42,231 nucleotides of DNA from Verrucomicrobiota bacterium (GTDB lineage: Bacteria > Verrucomicrobiota > Verrucomicrobiia > Chthoniobacterales > SZAS-18). The stretch is taken from contig JANXRG010000102.1 in assembly GCA_025353105.1 (NCBI GenBank), forward strand, positions 1 through 42,231, in the 5' to 3' direction. Below, in pieces: positions 1 through 10,358 of the stretch. The position numbers and the translations under genes are program-made. Position 1 is the stretch's first letter. Every line of letters begins with the position of its first letter. The notes below the pieces were generated by a model. That model saw nothing but the letters and a program-made list of their open reading frames with translations, searched no databases and was not told where the DNA came from.

Positions 1-430
1 TCGTGGGCGGATGGAGGCTGTCGATGTCGTTGATCAACAACCGGTGCAGCGCGGTGAGCTGCACATCAAGGGCGGTCGGATTGTCGCCGATGCTTTGCGC
101 GCGCTGGAGCATGACGCCACAGGCGGTGGGATCGTTGGTCGGGGCAATCAGGCCGCGATACGTGAATGTGGCCGCGGAATCGGGCAGGCCATTCTTCTGG
201 TAGACGGCAAGCGTGCGCCCATTGAGAAGTCCGGGTGTGTTCTCGTTCAGCACCACGTAGGCCCAGGGGCGACCGGCGGAATCGAGCGTCGTGGTTGCCG
301 CCGACCGGATGAGCAGCGGAGACTGCTGCGCCTTGACGGGCGCGATGCCGGCCAGCCCCACGACGGCACAAAGGAGAAGCGCGCGCCAAGGCGTGCTGCG
401 GCCCGCCGAAAATGTGAGAGGCGTCGTCAC
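1..430 (-). CDS. Secreted protein of unknown function, C-terminal part outside window
   Basis: An open frame of 143 codons runs from a GTG at 430 to the left edge of the window with no stop, so the gene is 3'-truncated. The first 35 or so residues look like a signal peptide: a positive stretch (GRSTPWR), a hydrophobic core (ALLLCAVVGLAG) and a likely cleavage region near APVKAQ. The mature part begins with a beta-type stretch (TTTLDSAGRPWAYVVLNENT) followed by a helical segment with LTALHRLL. The GTG lies 4 nt after the stop of the giant gene upstream, so it is probably co-transcribed and translationally coupled; there is no Shine-Dalgarno. I do not recognise the family. An overlapping plus-strand frame (11-514) lacks any recognisable feature and is taken as a shadow. 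Confidence 0.7.
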   Translation of the reverse strand, partial: MTTPLTFSAGRSTPWRALLLCAVVGLAGIAPVKAQQSPLLIRSAATTTLDSAGRPWAYVVLNENTPGLLNGRTLAVYQKNGLPDSAATFTYRGLIAPTNDPTACGVMLQRAQSIGDNPTALDVQLTALHRLLINDIDSLHPPT

Positions 431-434
431 GGGT

Positions 435-3400
435 CTAGAATTTCAGCTTCTTCACGAGGAAACCGCCCGGGGGTGGCGGAAAAGGCGGCGCGAGGTAGGT
501 GCCGGTCGCCGTGAAATCGAATTCCTGACTGAGGCCCAACGCCTTGGCGGTGAATCTCCCCGTGATGACACCGGGAAAGGCCAACGGAATCGGAGCCGGG
601 AACAATGACTTGGCGATATCCGCAATGCCGTCGGTGCTCGCCAATGAAACGGGCCCAAGGCCGAGGCCGTTGAGCGTATGCAGGTCGACATCGACCGTCA
701 CACCAAAGATGCCGACGCCGATGCCAAGATCCCAACGCAGGCCGGGGGTCACGAAGGATCCTCCCGCCGCGGGAACTAGAAACGCAAAGTTACCCTGGCC
801 CCCGCGGGCCTGCAGTTTGACCACATCGTCGGGAATGGCCAGAATCCGGTTGAGCGACACGCCACCCAAGGCGTGGAAATAGAAACCGGTGACCGGATTC
901 AGGTAGCGGCCGGAGGGTACATCGATCGAGGTGTCAATCCCAAAGCCTTTCAGCAACGGATCGATCAGGGGGTCGACCTTCTTCAGGATCGCCGGGTCGG
1001 AAGTGCGTCCGACGAATGAACTCACGTCGACATCGAAAATCAGAATGCTGCCGGCGCCCTGCGCGTAGAGGTAGTTGTCGCCCTGGCCGAACGCGAAATC
1101 GAACTCCGCGTGCTTCAAATTGACGATGTCTAGATGGACATCCGAGTCCAACGAGAGCGAACCGGAGACAGCGAGTGGATCGCCCGTGCTGCTCATCGTG
1201 TACTGGCCCATGGCATGCGCGTGGACGGGCGGGCAGCCGGCGATCGAGGCGTTTCCATCGAGGGTCGTCGTGATCACGACCGCGCCATCCGGGATCCCGC
1301 CGACCGCGCAGGCGGGCACGGGCTGGCTGGCTTGATAATGCTGGTAATCGAGCGACCCGCGCAAGGTTAGCGGACCGCCGACATTCAAGGTGGCGATGGC
1401 TTCGACATGCGCGCGGTCAAGCACGTTGCCGATGACGCGCGCGGTGCCGTTGATGCGCGTGAGACGAAAGGCGTCGCTGAAACCGCCGATCGCCTTGTTG
1501 GCGTTGGCGACATTTTCATTCACCGCTTCGAGTACGGTGTTGGTCAGGTCGCTGAGCGCCGAGCGCACGACGTCGTTCAGGACGCCGTGAATCTGATGGA
1601 AGGCGTCGGTGTATTGATCACTCAACGGTTCGACCAGACCGCGCACGGTCGATTGCAGATCCGTGACAAAAGTTGACTGGTTGATGACCTCGTGGGCCGC
1701 GCGCTTGAGGTCGGCCTGCAGTTTTCCGGAGGCGGCCATTTCGACCACGTAGTTGCCGGTGGGATCGTACGCCTTCGCGAAATAGTCCTGCATCGCTCCC
1801 GCCACCTCGTTGGGCAGCGTGCCGCCCACGGCATTGACGGAGGTGAGCGCGCCCTGAATCAGACCCTGGATGGGCATGACGGACGCGCGCGCGTCCCTCA
1901 CGAGCGCATGCACGTCGTTCACCGCCCGTTGCAACTCGTCCAGGGTGGAGGCGAGCTGCACGTTGATGAGATTGTCGATTTGCATGTAAACCGGATCCCC
2001 GGGGCCGACGTCGAGCCCGCCCAGCGCGCTGCACAGCGACAGGGTGGAGAGGAGAAAGGCTCCGCGTTTGCCCATGCCGTCCTTGGCCAGGATCACGTCG
2101 GCCGCCGCCAGGCCGTCGTCGATTTTCCTTAGCGCATCGCTGATGTCCCTCATCACGGAGTTCGCGTCGGTGGCAACGCCGACAATGTTTTTTAATTGGA
2201 GTTGGAGGGCGTTGCTACCGTTGACGGGGACGGAAAGGTAGGCGCTGGCCGCGCTGGCCGACGGAGCGACCACCTTCAATTGATCCACCAGGAGGGTCAG
2301 GAAGACGTCGAGCGCGGCGTCCACGCCATTGGTGATGAGTTGATCACTCTGCCCGCTCAGCAGGAGATCAAAGGCATGGACCGCGGCGACGAGCTCGGCG
2401 CCGTGCGGTATCAGGCCGGTCAGCTTATTCGTCAACTCGCCCTCATCGGTGAGGAGTCCTGCGAGATTCACCCGGGGTAAGCCTTCAAATTGCAGACCGA
2501 AGCGAATGTCCGCTCCCGAGGGGACGAGCTGGCTGATCACGCGCTGGCTCTTGAAGACGAGAAACCGTTCCTCTTGGGGCGTGGTCGAGACGAAGCGCCG
2601 CAGCGCCGCATCCCACCTCAGCGGAAAATCAAAATTCACGACTCCGAGCCAGTTTTGCTTGGCGTGCGGATTGTAGGGAGTTGGCGAGAGAGGCGACGGC
2701 GGCAGCGCCGGGTCTTCATAATCAGTTAACAACACGCCCGGGGGAAAACCGCGGTTCTCCTGGTCAAACTTGGTGTTGCTGAAAAAATCATTGCCGGGCA
2801 CGCCCCAGCCCGACCGCACATTAGTGTCTCCGCCAGTCGCACGCGCCAGCACGTGAACTTTCAGGTCGCGGAAAAACGGCACGCTCACGGTTCCTGCGAA
2901 GGCGACGAAACCCAAATCGGGCGAACCTGGCCCGGCGTCGGTGAAATAGATGTCGGAGACGGGCTGGGCAGAGAAAGCGGGACGCGACGCGCTGAGCAGC
3001 GAACCGGTGCCGTGCAGACCAATCGTTTTCGGCGGCTTGAGCCGCGAACTCACGCCCGGAAAACCTTCGCTGGCGGCCACAAGATTCCCCCCGGGATAAA
3101 AACCGAGACCGCCCCGCAACGGTTCTTTCACCACGCCGGGGAGAAAGACCTCCGCGCCGAAGATGAGCGCCCACCTGCTCGCGTCGGCCGGCTTCTGCTG
3201 GAAATTCCCCGCCAGCGGATGAAATTGAGCGCGCCAGTAGGTCAGATTGTGCAGGAAGTTGTTGGGCAACGGGATGGTGATTGGGCCCAGCTCGCCCTTG
3301 TCTGTCAGCGTCAGGCGATCAAAGGGCTGTACAAATCCGGCGAGGGTGGGCCGCGCGCCCGGCACGCTGACACTCCCGGTGATTAGTGACTCGTGCACAA

Positions 3401-5912
3401 TATTGTCCAGGAACGAGAGCTGAAAATTGCTCAGCGAAAGCGCAAACCCATGCACGGTCAGCGCACCCGCTAGGCCGGCGAACGAGGAGGTCACCGCCTC
3501 ATGGATTCCACTCACGCCAGCGGGCCGCGCGTAGTACTTGCTCGTGCCGCGCAGTGCATACGGTCCGAGCGTCGCATCGCCAATTTCGCTTGTGGCGGTT
3601 TGCGCGCCGTCGCTGCCCACGCGGAAATTCAGCCCAGCATAGTCCGCGGCGCCAATCGCGTAGCTCGCATCGCCCGGACGCTCGACGTAGCTTGCGTCTC
3701 CCGGCTGGCCGGAGCCGGTCAGCAGCAGCTCACCCGGGCGATTGTCATCGAGCGTGGTGGCGAGCGCCCCGCGCAGCACGTGGCCCGGCAGGTGGGCGTC
3801 GGCGACCGAAAAATTGCCCGTGACGTCAGCAAAGGTGGCGTCAGCCCTGGCGCCCCAGCGCAGCGGCACCGGCACCGTCGTCCCTTCCGCGCGCAGTCCG
3901 CCATCGGCGGTGAAATTCCAGGTCGCCGCGGCGGGCGTGAATGTAAACGTGTCGTCCGGACCGACAAAGGCGGGCGGGATGGGCGCGGGCGGATTGGCCG
4001 GCGCGCCGGGCCAGCTGTGAAAGGCGACATCGGACGCGCCCGGCAGCGAGCTCTGCGTCAAATCGAGCGCGCCATCCTGCACGACGACCGCGCCCGTTTG
4101 TCCCCACGCGACATTCGTCCCCAGTGGAAAATGCGCGATGAAATTTCCGGAAACCAAATCCAGGTGCGCGGTCGTCAGGACGGCACGGCCCTGCGCGTCC
4201 GCGGTGATGACGATGTCTGCCCCCGCGGAACCGTCGACGAACTGGAAGTATCCCTCGTTCGACGGACGATCCGCGGCGGTGGGATCCGTTAGGGTCCCGC
4301 GGTTTAGAGAGAGCAGGCTCAATTCACCGCGGCGGACATAGCGGCTCCCGCTGCGCGCCAATCGAAAGGTGCCGGCATTGGGATCCCAGGTGATGCCCGA
4401 GCACTCGAAATAGACGGGCAAGTCGTCATGCACCACGTAAAGATGCGTCGCGTCAATCGTTGAGGGTAGGAATGCAACCGTCCCTCCCGTCGGTTGCAAA
4501 TTTCCATCAAGCGGCACGTTGTAGGCGAGGTAACTCCCCAGCAGTCGTCGAACGGTCGTGGCGTAGGTCACACCGAGGCCGGCGGGAAAATTGACGGTCA
4601 GGAAACTGGCGGTGGCGCCGGTAGGGCCGAGGATCACATTCTGACGTGAAAACGTCACGCCGTTGATCGAGCCCGTATCCGTCGGCGTCGGTGCGCCGAC
4701 GAACGCGCTTCCCATCGTGACCACGGCAGTGCCATCGATCTTCAACAGGACATTGAGGTCGCCGGCCCCGGTGACGATATACGACGGAAACGCAGACAGG
4801 ACCGCGCCGTCAGGCGCCAAATCAATGATCGTGTTCTCACCGACCATGGGCACGGTGCCCAAGGGCACGGGTTCGTTCGAAAGCGCGCCAATCGTGGCCG
4901 AGACGGCACCGAATAAAAGGGTGCCGTTGAAATGCAAAAGCCGCTGACCGCTCAAGGCGTTGGGGTCGGGCGTCGACTCGATATTGTCCGGCCCGGTATA
5001 CGACACCTTCACGGTCACCGTGTAGCTGTCGGTTGAATCAAGCTGCCCGGCCGGCTGCAGCATGAGCGTGTTGGACAGCGGAAGGCTCGCCGGGTTGCCG
5101 AGCGCGTCGTGATTCGGCAAAGGCACCGTGATGGTCGTGCGCGAATTGACCAGCGGAACATCGGCGAGCGTGGTCTCGGACCTAATTTGGGCGTCAAAAT
5201 TGACCTGGTAATTGTCGGTGGACACCGGACTGCCAAGCTGGTCGCGCCGGCCGATGATGCCCTGGACGTCGACCTGAAACGACTCGCGTCCAACGATCGT
5301 CGCCACCGCATAGGACCGGCTTACGGTCGGACTCTCCAGCCACACGGCCACCGCGTTGGACGCGGCCGAATCGACGACGTCAAAGCGATAGGTGTGATCC
5401 GTGGCAAAGCCCTGCGTCGTGAAAACGCCGGGGCTCGTCTGTTTATAGAGCTGCGTCCGCAGCGTGTAGGTCCCGCCGGTGTTCAGCCCGGCGGGAAAGA
5501 GCGTCTTCGGAATGGAACCTGTGAACACCTCGCGCGCAGGAAAGGTATGGGTGAAAGGCGTGGAGAAAACCTCCGGTCCGCTGACGCTCACCCCACCGCT
5601 GTCCCGTAACTGAAAACCCATGCGGTAGGTGGACGTCACGGTGCCCCCGAGGCCAGTGAGCTTAAAATCTCCGTTTACCGGCAGTGGATCGAGTGTCCCG
5701 TTCGTGCTGACCTCAATCCCGGTGTAATTCGTAATCGCGTTCGCCGTCGCGCCGCCAATTTGCGCGTGGACAAGGCGGGCGGAAAGCACTGCGACGAACA
5801 GGCCAAGCGTGAGGCCCGCCACCCGTCTGGTGCGGGTGCGGCCCTGCGTGACCACGGTCGGGATAGCTCGTCTCACATCCTTATTCTCCGGTTTTCGAAC
5901 GCGAAGTTTCAT
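435..5912 (-). CDS. Giant secreted or surface protein of unknown function (1825 aa)
   Basis: The start chosen is the ATG at 5912, because the protein then opens with a basic stretch (MKLRVRKPENKDVRR) and a long signal peptide whose core is VAGLTLGLFVAVLSARLVHA, cut before QIGG. An AAGG lies 4 nt upstream. The frame stays open a further 41 codons upstream but that part is Pro/Gly/Arg-rich and unconvincing. Residues of about 30-1150 are beta-rich and Ser/Thr/Gly-rich with few charged residues, like Ig-like or beta-helical surface proteins. Residues of about 1170-1480 switch to amphipathic helices (for example LDELQRAVNDVHALVRDA). The last 350 residues return to beta structure. Only a handful of Cys and no anchor motif are visible, so it may be periplasmic, secreted or outer-surface. 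It is the first gene of a unit with the GTG gene at 430, and it is divergent from the sigma/kinase pair. No function is assigned. Confidence 0.85.
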   Translation of the reverse strand: MKLRVRKPENKDVRRAIPTVVTQGRTRTRRVAGLTLGLFVAVLSARLVHAQIGGATANAITNYTGIEVSTNGTLDPLPVNGDFKLTGLGGTVTSTYRMGFQLRDSGGVSVSGPEVFSTPFTHTFPAREVFTGSIPKTLFPAGLNTGGTYTLRTQLYKQTSPGVFTTQGFATDHTYRFDVVDSAASNAVAVWLESPTVSRSYAVATIVGRESFQVDVQGIIGRRDQLGSPVSTDNYQVNFDAQIRSETTLADVPLVNSRTTITVPLPNHDALGNPASLPLSNTLMLQPAGQLDSTDSYTVTVKVSYTGPDNIESTPDPNALSGQRLLHFNGTLLFGAVSATIGALSNEPVPLGTVPMVGENTIIDLAPDGAVLSAFPSYIVTGAGDLNVLLKIDGTAVVTMGSAFVGAPTPTDTGSINGVTFSRQNVILGPTGATASFLTVNFPAGLGVTYATTVRRLLGSYLAYNVPLDGNLQPTGGTVAFLPSTIDATHLYVVHDDLPVYFECSGITWDPNAGTFRLARSGSRYVRRGELSLLSLNRGTLTDPTAADRPSNEGYFQFVDGSAGADIVITADAQGRAVLTTAHLDLVSGNFIAHFPLGTNVAWGQTGAVVVQDGALDLTQSSLPGASDVAFHSWPGAPANPPAPIPPAFVGPDDTFTFTPAAATWNFTADGGLRAEGTTVPVPLRWGARADATFADVTGNFSVADAHLPGHVLRGALATTLDDNRPGELLLTGSGQPGDASYVERPGDASYAIGAADYAGLNFRVGSDGAQTATSEIGDATLGPYALRGTSKYYARPAGVSGIHEAVTSSFAGLAGALTVHGFALSLSNFQLSFLDNIVHESLITGSVSVPGARPTLAGFVQPFDRLTLTDKGELGPITIPLPNNFLHNLTYWRAQFHPLAGNFQQKPADASRWALIFGAEVFLPGVVKEPLRGGLGFYPGGNLVAASEGFPGVSSRLKPPKTIGLHGTGSLLSASRPAFSAQPVSDIYFTDAGPGSPDLGFVAFAGTVSVPFFRDLKVHVLARATGGDTNVRSGWGVPGNDFFSNTKFDQENRGFPPGVLLTDYEDPALPPSPLSPTPYNPHAKQNWLGVVNFDFPLRWDAALRRFVSTTPQEERFLVFKSQRVISQLVPSGADIRFGLQFEGLPRVNLAGLLTDEGELTNKLTGLIPHGAELVAAVHAFDLLLSGQSDQLITNGVDAALDVFLTLLVDQLKVVAPSASAASAYLSVPVNGSNALQLQLKNIVGVATDANSVMRDISDALRKIDDGLAAADVILAKDGMGKRGAFLLSTLSLCSALGGLDVGPGDPVYMQIDNLINVQLASTLDELQRAVNDVHALVRDARASVMPIQGLIQGALTSVNAVGGTLPNEVAGAMQDYFAKAYDPTGNYVVEMAASGKLQADLKRAAHEVINQSTFVTDLQSTVRGLVEPLSDQYTDAFHQIHGVLNDVVRSALSDLTNTVLEAVNENVANANKAIGGFSDAFRLTRINGTARVIGNVLDRAHVEAIATLNVGGPLTLRGSLDYQHYQASQPVPACAVGGIPDGAVVITTTLDGNASIAGCPPVHAHAMGQYTMSSTGDPLAVSGSLSLDSDVHLDIVNLKHAEFDFAFGQGDNYLYAQGAGSILIFDVDVSSFVGRTSDPAILKKVDPLIDPLLKGFGIDTSIDVPSGRYLNPVTGFYFHALGGVSLNRILAIPDDVVKLQARGGQGNFAFLVPAAGGSFVTPGLRWDLGIGVGIFGVTVDVDLHTLNGLGLGPVSLASTDGIADIAKSLFPAPIPLAFPGVITGRFTAKALGLSQEFDFTATGTYLAPPFPPPPGGFLVKKLKF

Positions 5913-5940
5913 AAAACCTTGTGGACGGGTCGATGGGAAA

Positions 5941-5982
5941 AAGGGGCCCCGCCCTGAAGGGCTGAAGCGAAGGGGCCCCCTT
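5941..5982. repeat. Repeated palindrome cluster in divergent intergenic region
   Basis: The 10-mer AAGGGGCCCC occurs at 5941-5950 and again at 5970-5979 (29-bp period). Each contains the perfect palindrome GGGGCCCC, and a small hairpin GCCC-TGAA-GGGC (5951-5962) lies between. The second copy continues as CTT, so the two outer arms can also pair with each other. It sits 28 bp upstream of the giant gene's start and about 190 bp upstream of the sigma gene. It could be an operator, a 5'-leader structure or a remnant repeat; there is no T-tract, so a terminator is not favoured. Confidence 0.5.
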
Positions 5983-6165
5983 GAAGGAACGGCGCCCGGC
6001 CGCTGCCCGGCGGGCCCGACGACCTCGTGCTGCACCGAAGTGCATGAGCAACCACGCTTTACACAGAAGCGGGAAAAGGCGCGCGGCGCGCCTTTGTTCC
6101 GTCATTTCGACCCGCCGTCGATTCGACTCGCAACCTTGGTTGGCGAACCTTAACTCTTTTCCACG

Positions 6166-6921
6166 ATGGTCAGCGAAGGGGCATCAGCCAATTTCACGCA
6201 AGCGGGCTTTCACACCACGCAATGGAACCTGGTGCTCGCGTCCGTGCAGGGCGATGACGTGGCCGGGGCGGACGACGCGCTCGATGATCTTTGCCGCAGC
6301 TATTGGTCGCCGCTTTACGCATTCGCGCGAAGGCGCGGGAAATCGCCGCCCGACGCGCAGGATGCGGTGCAGGGATTCTTTTTGCATTTCATCGAAACGC
6401 GCGCGTTTGCGCGGGCGGACCCGCAGCGCGGGCGCTTCCGGGCGTTCCTGCTGGGATCGTTCATTCGCTACATGGCCGGTGAATGGCAGCGCAGCCACAC
6501 GCAAAAACGCGGTGGAAATCGCGAGATCGTATCGTTGGACATGAAATTGCTTGAAGCCCATGGGCTGCCGGAACTGACGACCGCGGCGACGCCCGAGCGC
6601 GCGTTCGAGGAGCGCTGGGCGCTGACCGTGGTGGAGCGGGCCATGGCCCAGCTCGCCGCCGACGCGGAGACGCGCGGCAAGAGCTCGGCTTTTTCTGCGG
6701 CGCGACCCTTCTTGACGGGCGAGGGACACGCCGAGTCCTACCAGCAGGCCGCGGCGGCGCTGGGGATGGGTACCGGGGCGTGGAAGACGTTGATTCATCG
6801 CCTGCGCCGCGAGTTCGGCACTTTGCTGCGGCGCGAGGTGGCTCGCACCCTCTCTGACCCCGCAGAAGTCGACTCCGAACTGCGGCATTTGCGCGGCGTC
6901 CTTGCCGAGATCCTGCCCTGA
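6166..6921 (+). CDS. ECF-type RNA polymerase sigma factor (PVC-type, kinase-associated)
   Basis: This 251-aa protein resembles the sigma factors common in Planctomycetes and Verrucomicrobia. The N-terminus carries the family's FHTTQWNLVL stretch (residues 15-24). A sigma region 2-like helical part (about 38-112) includes DAQDAVQGFFLHFIE. A region 4-like helix-turn-helix (about 150-225) includes SYQQAAAALGMGTGAWKTLIHRLRR as seen in the sequence, with the usual A-x-x-L-G core. The linker is longer than in classical ECF factors. Start ATG 6166 has no Shine-Dalgarno; TTAACT lies 9 nt upstream. The Ser/Thr kinase gene follows 131 bp downstream. By analogy with kinase-linked planctomycetal ECF factors, the kinase may control this sigma factor; that is inference. 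No anti-sigma gene is adjacent. Confidence 0.85.
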   Translation: MVSEGASANFTQAGFHTTQWNLVLASVQGDDVAGADDALDDLCRSYWSPLYAFARRRGKSPPDAQDAVQGFFLHFIETRAFARADPQRGRFRAFLLGSFIRYMAGEWQRSHTQKRGGNREIVSLDMKLLEAHGLPELTTAATPERAFEERWALTVVERAMAQLAADAETRGKSSAFSAARPFLTGEGHAESYQQAAAALGMGTGAWKTLIHRLRREFGTLLRREVARTLSDPAEVDSELRHLRGVLAEILP

Positions 6922-7040
6922 CCGCGATCGCGTTGAGCACCAGCCGCGCAGAAATCTCGAAACCGGCAATCGCCAATTCGGTGAACTTCCCACGCCATGC
7001 GGTGTCGCAATCACGAGTGAGCCGACAAGCTCTCCACGCT

Positions 7041-7046
7041 TAGAAT
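7041..7046 (+). promoter_or_regulatory. -10-like element TAGAAT just before kinase start
   Basis: TAGAAT ends 6 nt before the kinase ATG at 7053, so a transcript starting at the usual distance would begin at or next to the start codon. No convincing -35 box lies 16-18 bp upstream (TGAGCC at 17 bp). This suggests a leaderless mRNA, possibly made by an alternative sigma factor. Confidence 0.4.
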
Positions 7047-7052
7047 CACGCC

Positions 7053-10000
7053 ATGAGTTCGTCCTCGAGCACACCGCCGGAGCCGCCGATCAAGAAGGAG
7101 TCGGCCGCCAGCCTGCTGGACATTGCCATCGAGGTTGGACCCGAGGCCGCGGTGGACGACGACGGGGCGTGGTGGGAAGATCCAGCGCGCGAGTCCGTCG
7201 GCCGGTTTGGCCGCTACGATCTGCTGGAGGAAATCGCGCGGGGCGGCATGGGGGTCGTCTATCGCGCGAGGCAGCGTGACGTGCTGCGCATCGTGGCGTT
7301 GAAAACCATCCTGCCGCACTTGCTGGGATCAAGTGGCATGAAAGAACGATTTCGCGCCGAGGCCGAGGCAGCGGCCAGCCTCGATCATCCGGCGGTGCTG
7401 CCAATCTACGAGGTCGGCGAGCGCGATGGCGCGCCTTACTTCAGCATGAAATTTGCCGAAGGCGGCAGTCTCGCGGCGGCCGCGAAGCCGATGCTCCCGC
7501 CGGCGGCGGCCCGGCTGATGGCCATCGTCGCGCGCGCTGTGCATCACGCGCACCTGCGCGGGATCCTGCATCGCGATCTCAAGCCCGGCAACATTTTGCT
7601 CGATGCGCAGGGCGAGCCCTTCGTGAGCGATTTCGGACTCGCGAAATGGCTGGAGCGGTCCAGCGATCTGACGCTCTCGCAGGCCGTGCTCGGCACGCCA
7701 AATTATCTCGCGCCGGAACAGGCCCGCGGCGGCTCGGCCGCGCTCACCACCGCCACCGACATCTACGCACTGGGAGCAGTGCTCTACGACTTGCTGGTCG
7801 GCCGGCCGCCCTTCGTTGGGGATTCTGTGGTCGAGACGCTGCGTCTTGTCGCCGAAAAATCACCGACTCGGCCATCCACGCTGAATCGCGCCATCCCGGC
7901 AGACCTCGAAACCATTTGCCTGAAATGCCTCGAGAAGGACCCGGCGGCGCGCTACGCCACGGCCGAGGCGCTCGCGATTGATCTCGAACGGTTCCTCGCC
8001 GGCCGTTCGATCCTCGCGCGACCAGCCAGCGCCCCGGTCCAGCTTGGTCGTTGGGCGCGGCGCAATCCCATGGCGGCGGGCCTCGCCGGCGCCCTGGCCC
8101 TCGCCCTCGTGGCAGTGAGCGTGATCTCCGTCATTGCGGCCGTGCGCATCGCGCGCTCGCGCGACCAGGCGGTGGCGGCGGAGAAGGAAGGCGCGATCAA
8201 ACTGCGCGATTCGTACATCGCCCAGGCGCGCGCCGCGCGGCGCACCGCGCGGGCGGGCCAGCGCCTCGACGCCCTCGCGGCGCTGCGCAAGGCCGCGGCG
8301 CTCGAACCCACCGCGGAGGCGCGCACCGAGGCGATTGCCGCGCTCGCGCTAGCGGATCTGCAGGTGGAAAAAACTCTCCCCTCGCGCAGCCGCGCCGCCT
8401 CGTCCGTGGCCTTCGATCCCGTCAATCAGCGCTACGCCGCGGAAACCGCGCCGGGTGAAATCACGATCCGCGGGCTGGAGGAAAAAAGCGCGCCGATCAC
8501 GCTGCCCGCCCCGGACGGCGCGGCGGCGGCGTGCTTCCTCACGCCGTTTGCCGGCGACGGCCGCTATCTCGCCGTGCGGCATCTGCCCGGTGATCGATTG
8601 CGCGTCTGGGATCTGAATGCGGCCACGCTGGTTTGCGAATTCACCGATCGACCCACCGGCGGAATCGATCCGACATTCGCGACCGATTGCGCGCTGCGCC
8701 CGGACGGACAGGTGCTGGCGCTGGGGCTGCCAGCCGGCGGCGTGAGCTTTCACGATCTGCGCGATCATGGCAGGGAAATCGGGCGGCTGGCCACGGGATC
8801 GGTGCCCTCCTTCCTCGCCTACGATCCCGCCGGTCAACGTCTCGCGGTGATTGGTCGCGACGCCAAGGACGTGCGGGTTTTCGATCTTGCAACCGGCCGG
8901 CAGGTGTCTGCGGTGCCCCACGGCGCTGTCGTGATCAGCGCCGACTTCAGCTCCGACGGGAAAACGCTGGCGAGCGGAGGGAAGGACGGATTGATTCATC
9001 TCTCCGATGCCGCGTCAGGTGCGCCCCGGCAGATTCTGCGCGGTCACCGCAACCGCATCTCCCAGGTTGTCTTCCAGCCCGGCGGGCTGCTGCTCGCCTC
9101 CACCGGCGAGGACAACACGATTCGGCTTTGGTCCGCGCGTGACGGCCGGCCGCTGGTCCATCTGCCCGCGCAAGGCCGCGAGCCGGTGCTGCGTTTCAGC
9201 GCGGATGGATCGCGCCTGTTCACCGGTTCGTACGCCACCGAGCCGCTGATCTTGCGGCTCCACGCGCCGGAAGCGTGGACGGTCCTGCACGCTCCGCCGC
9301 CCGATGCCGGCGAGGAATCATCGGTCATCGGCGCGCTCGATGTCTCGCCCGATGGAAAACTGCTCGCCGCCACGACCAATGCCGCCGTGCACGTGATCGA
9401 CGCGAATCGCGGCGGGGAGCTCGTGGCGATTGAGTTCGATGGCAGGGCACGCAAGACGGCGGCCTTTGATCCGCGCGGCGGCGCCCTTTTCGTGTCGAGC
9501 TTTACGACCGCGCTGATTCGCCGCGACTACAGGTGGGAGGAAGGAGGCGCGGCTGGAGAGCGCTTGAAGCTGGGCGACCCGGTGGTGCTGGACAAGGCGG
9601 AGGGATTCCTCCTCAGCGGCATTCGCGCCGACGGACGCGTGCTCGGATTGACCTCACCGCGCGGCAACCTGGTGCGACTGATCTCGCCGGAGTCGCCCGA
9701 AACTCCTGGCGTCGTGCTCAAGCCGGCGCCGGGCGCCCGGCAGGTCACGCTCAGCGCGGACGGGCTTTGGGCAATCACCAACACCGACGGTTTCAGTGGC
9801 GAAAAGGAGGTGGTGAAATTGTGGTCGGCCGGCTCCGGCGCATTGGTGCGTGACCTCGACGAATTGGGTGAAAGCGGCGTCGCTGCGCTTCGAACGGACA
9901 GCCACCAATTCTTCGCCAACGGAAATCGCGGCGGCGGACTCTTTGAACTTCCTTCTCTCAAGCCGGGACCGCCACTCAGCGGGGAGCCGGCCGACGAATG

Positions 10001-10253
10001 CGAATGGGCGGTCTACTCGCCGAAGGGAAACGTGCTTGCCATGCTCGCCGGCGACCGCATCCACCTGATCGACCCGTCCAGCGCGCGGGCGCTGGCAGTG
10101 TTGGAACCGCCGGACCCGCTGGATGGCCAAGCCACGCTCATGTTTTCCCCCGACGAAGAGTTCATTTTCGTCACGGCTTCAGACGGCACGGTCACGCGCT
10201 GGAACCTGCGCGCCCTGCACCGCGAGCTCGCGAACCTGGGGCTCGATTGGTAA
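7053..10253 (+). CDS. Membrane Ser/Thr protein kinase with C-terminal WD40 repeats
   Basis: A Hanks-type kinase domain spans about residues 55-320. It has the Gly loop [11 protein letters not shown] (62-72), the ATP-binding lysine K84 in VALK, the catalytic HRDLKPGN (173-180, Asp175), the DFG motif (193-195) and [10 protein letters not shown] in the activation segment (214-223). One transmembrane segment follows at about 341-365. The rest (about 370-1066) is an extracytoplasmic, WD40-like beta-propeller region with repeats such as [17 protein letters not shown] and [14 protein letters not shown]. The 1066-aa length and layout match PVC-group WD40 kinases. It directly follows the sigma gene, which suggests a sensor-kinase/sigma pair. 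The key catalytic residues are all present, so it should be active. Confidence 0.92.
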   Translation: MSSSSSTPPEPPIKKESAASLLDIAIEVGPEAAVDDDGAWWEDPARESVGRFGRYDLLEEIARGGMGVVYRARQRDVLRIVALKTILPHLLGSSGMKERFRAEAEAAASLDHPAVLPIYEVGERDGAPYFSMKFAEGGSLAAAAKPMLPPAAARLMAIVARAVHHAHLRGILHRDLKPGNILLDAQGEPFVSDFGLAKWLERSSDLTLSQAVLGTPNYLAPEQARGGSAALTTATDIYALGAVLYDLLVGRPPFVGDSVVETLRLVAEKSPTRPSTLNRAIPADLETICLKCLEKDPAARYATAEALAIDLERFLAGRSILARPASAPVQLGRWARRNPMAAGLAGALALALVAVSVISVIAAVRIARSRDQAVAAEKEGAIKLRDSYIAQARAARRTARAGQRLDALAALRKAAALEPTAEARTEAIAALALADLQVEKTLPSRSRAASSVAFDPVNQRYAAETAPGEITIRGLEEKSAPITLPAPDGAAAACFLTPFAGDGRYLAVRHLPGDRLRVWDLNAATLVCEFTDRPTGGIDPTFATDCALRPDGQVLALGLPAGGVSFHDLRDHGREIGRLATGSVPSFLAYDPAGQRLAVIGRDAKDVRVFDLATGRQVSAVPHGAVVISADFSSDGKTLASGGKDGLIHLSDAASGAPRQILRGHRNRISQVVFQPGGLLLASTGEDNTIRLWSARDGRPLVHLPAQGREPVLRFSADGSRLFTGSYATEPLILRLHAPEAWTVLHAPPPDAGEESSVIGALDVSPDGKLLAATTNAAVHVIDANRGGELVAIEFDGRARKTAAFDPRGGALFVSSFTTALIRRDYRWEEGGAAGERLKLGDPVVLDKAEGFLLSGIRADGRVLGLTSPRGNLVRLISPESPETPGVVLKPAPGARQVTLSADGLWAITNTDGFSGEKEVVKLWSAGSGALVRDLDELGESGVAALRTDSHQFFANGNRGGGLFELPSLKPGPPLSGEPADECEWAVYSPKGNVLAMLAGDRIHLIDPSSARALAVLEPPDPLDGQATLMFSPDEEFIFVTASDGTVTRWNLRALHRELANLGLDW

Positions 10254-10358
10254 GAGCCGAACGAGGACCGTCGGCGGAGTAACAGGAACCGGATTTCTGC
10301 GGAAACCGCCGTCATCTCCACGTGAGGGTCGCCAGCGCGACTGCGCAGGTCCGCGAGC

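Noticed and set aside
11-514. Plus-strand open frame of 167 codons at the left edge
   Set aside because: It is antisense to the GTG-started secreted protein and the end of the giant gene, is Arg/Gly-rich and has no recognisable feature.
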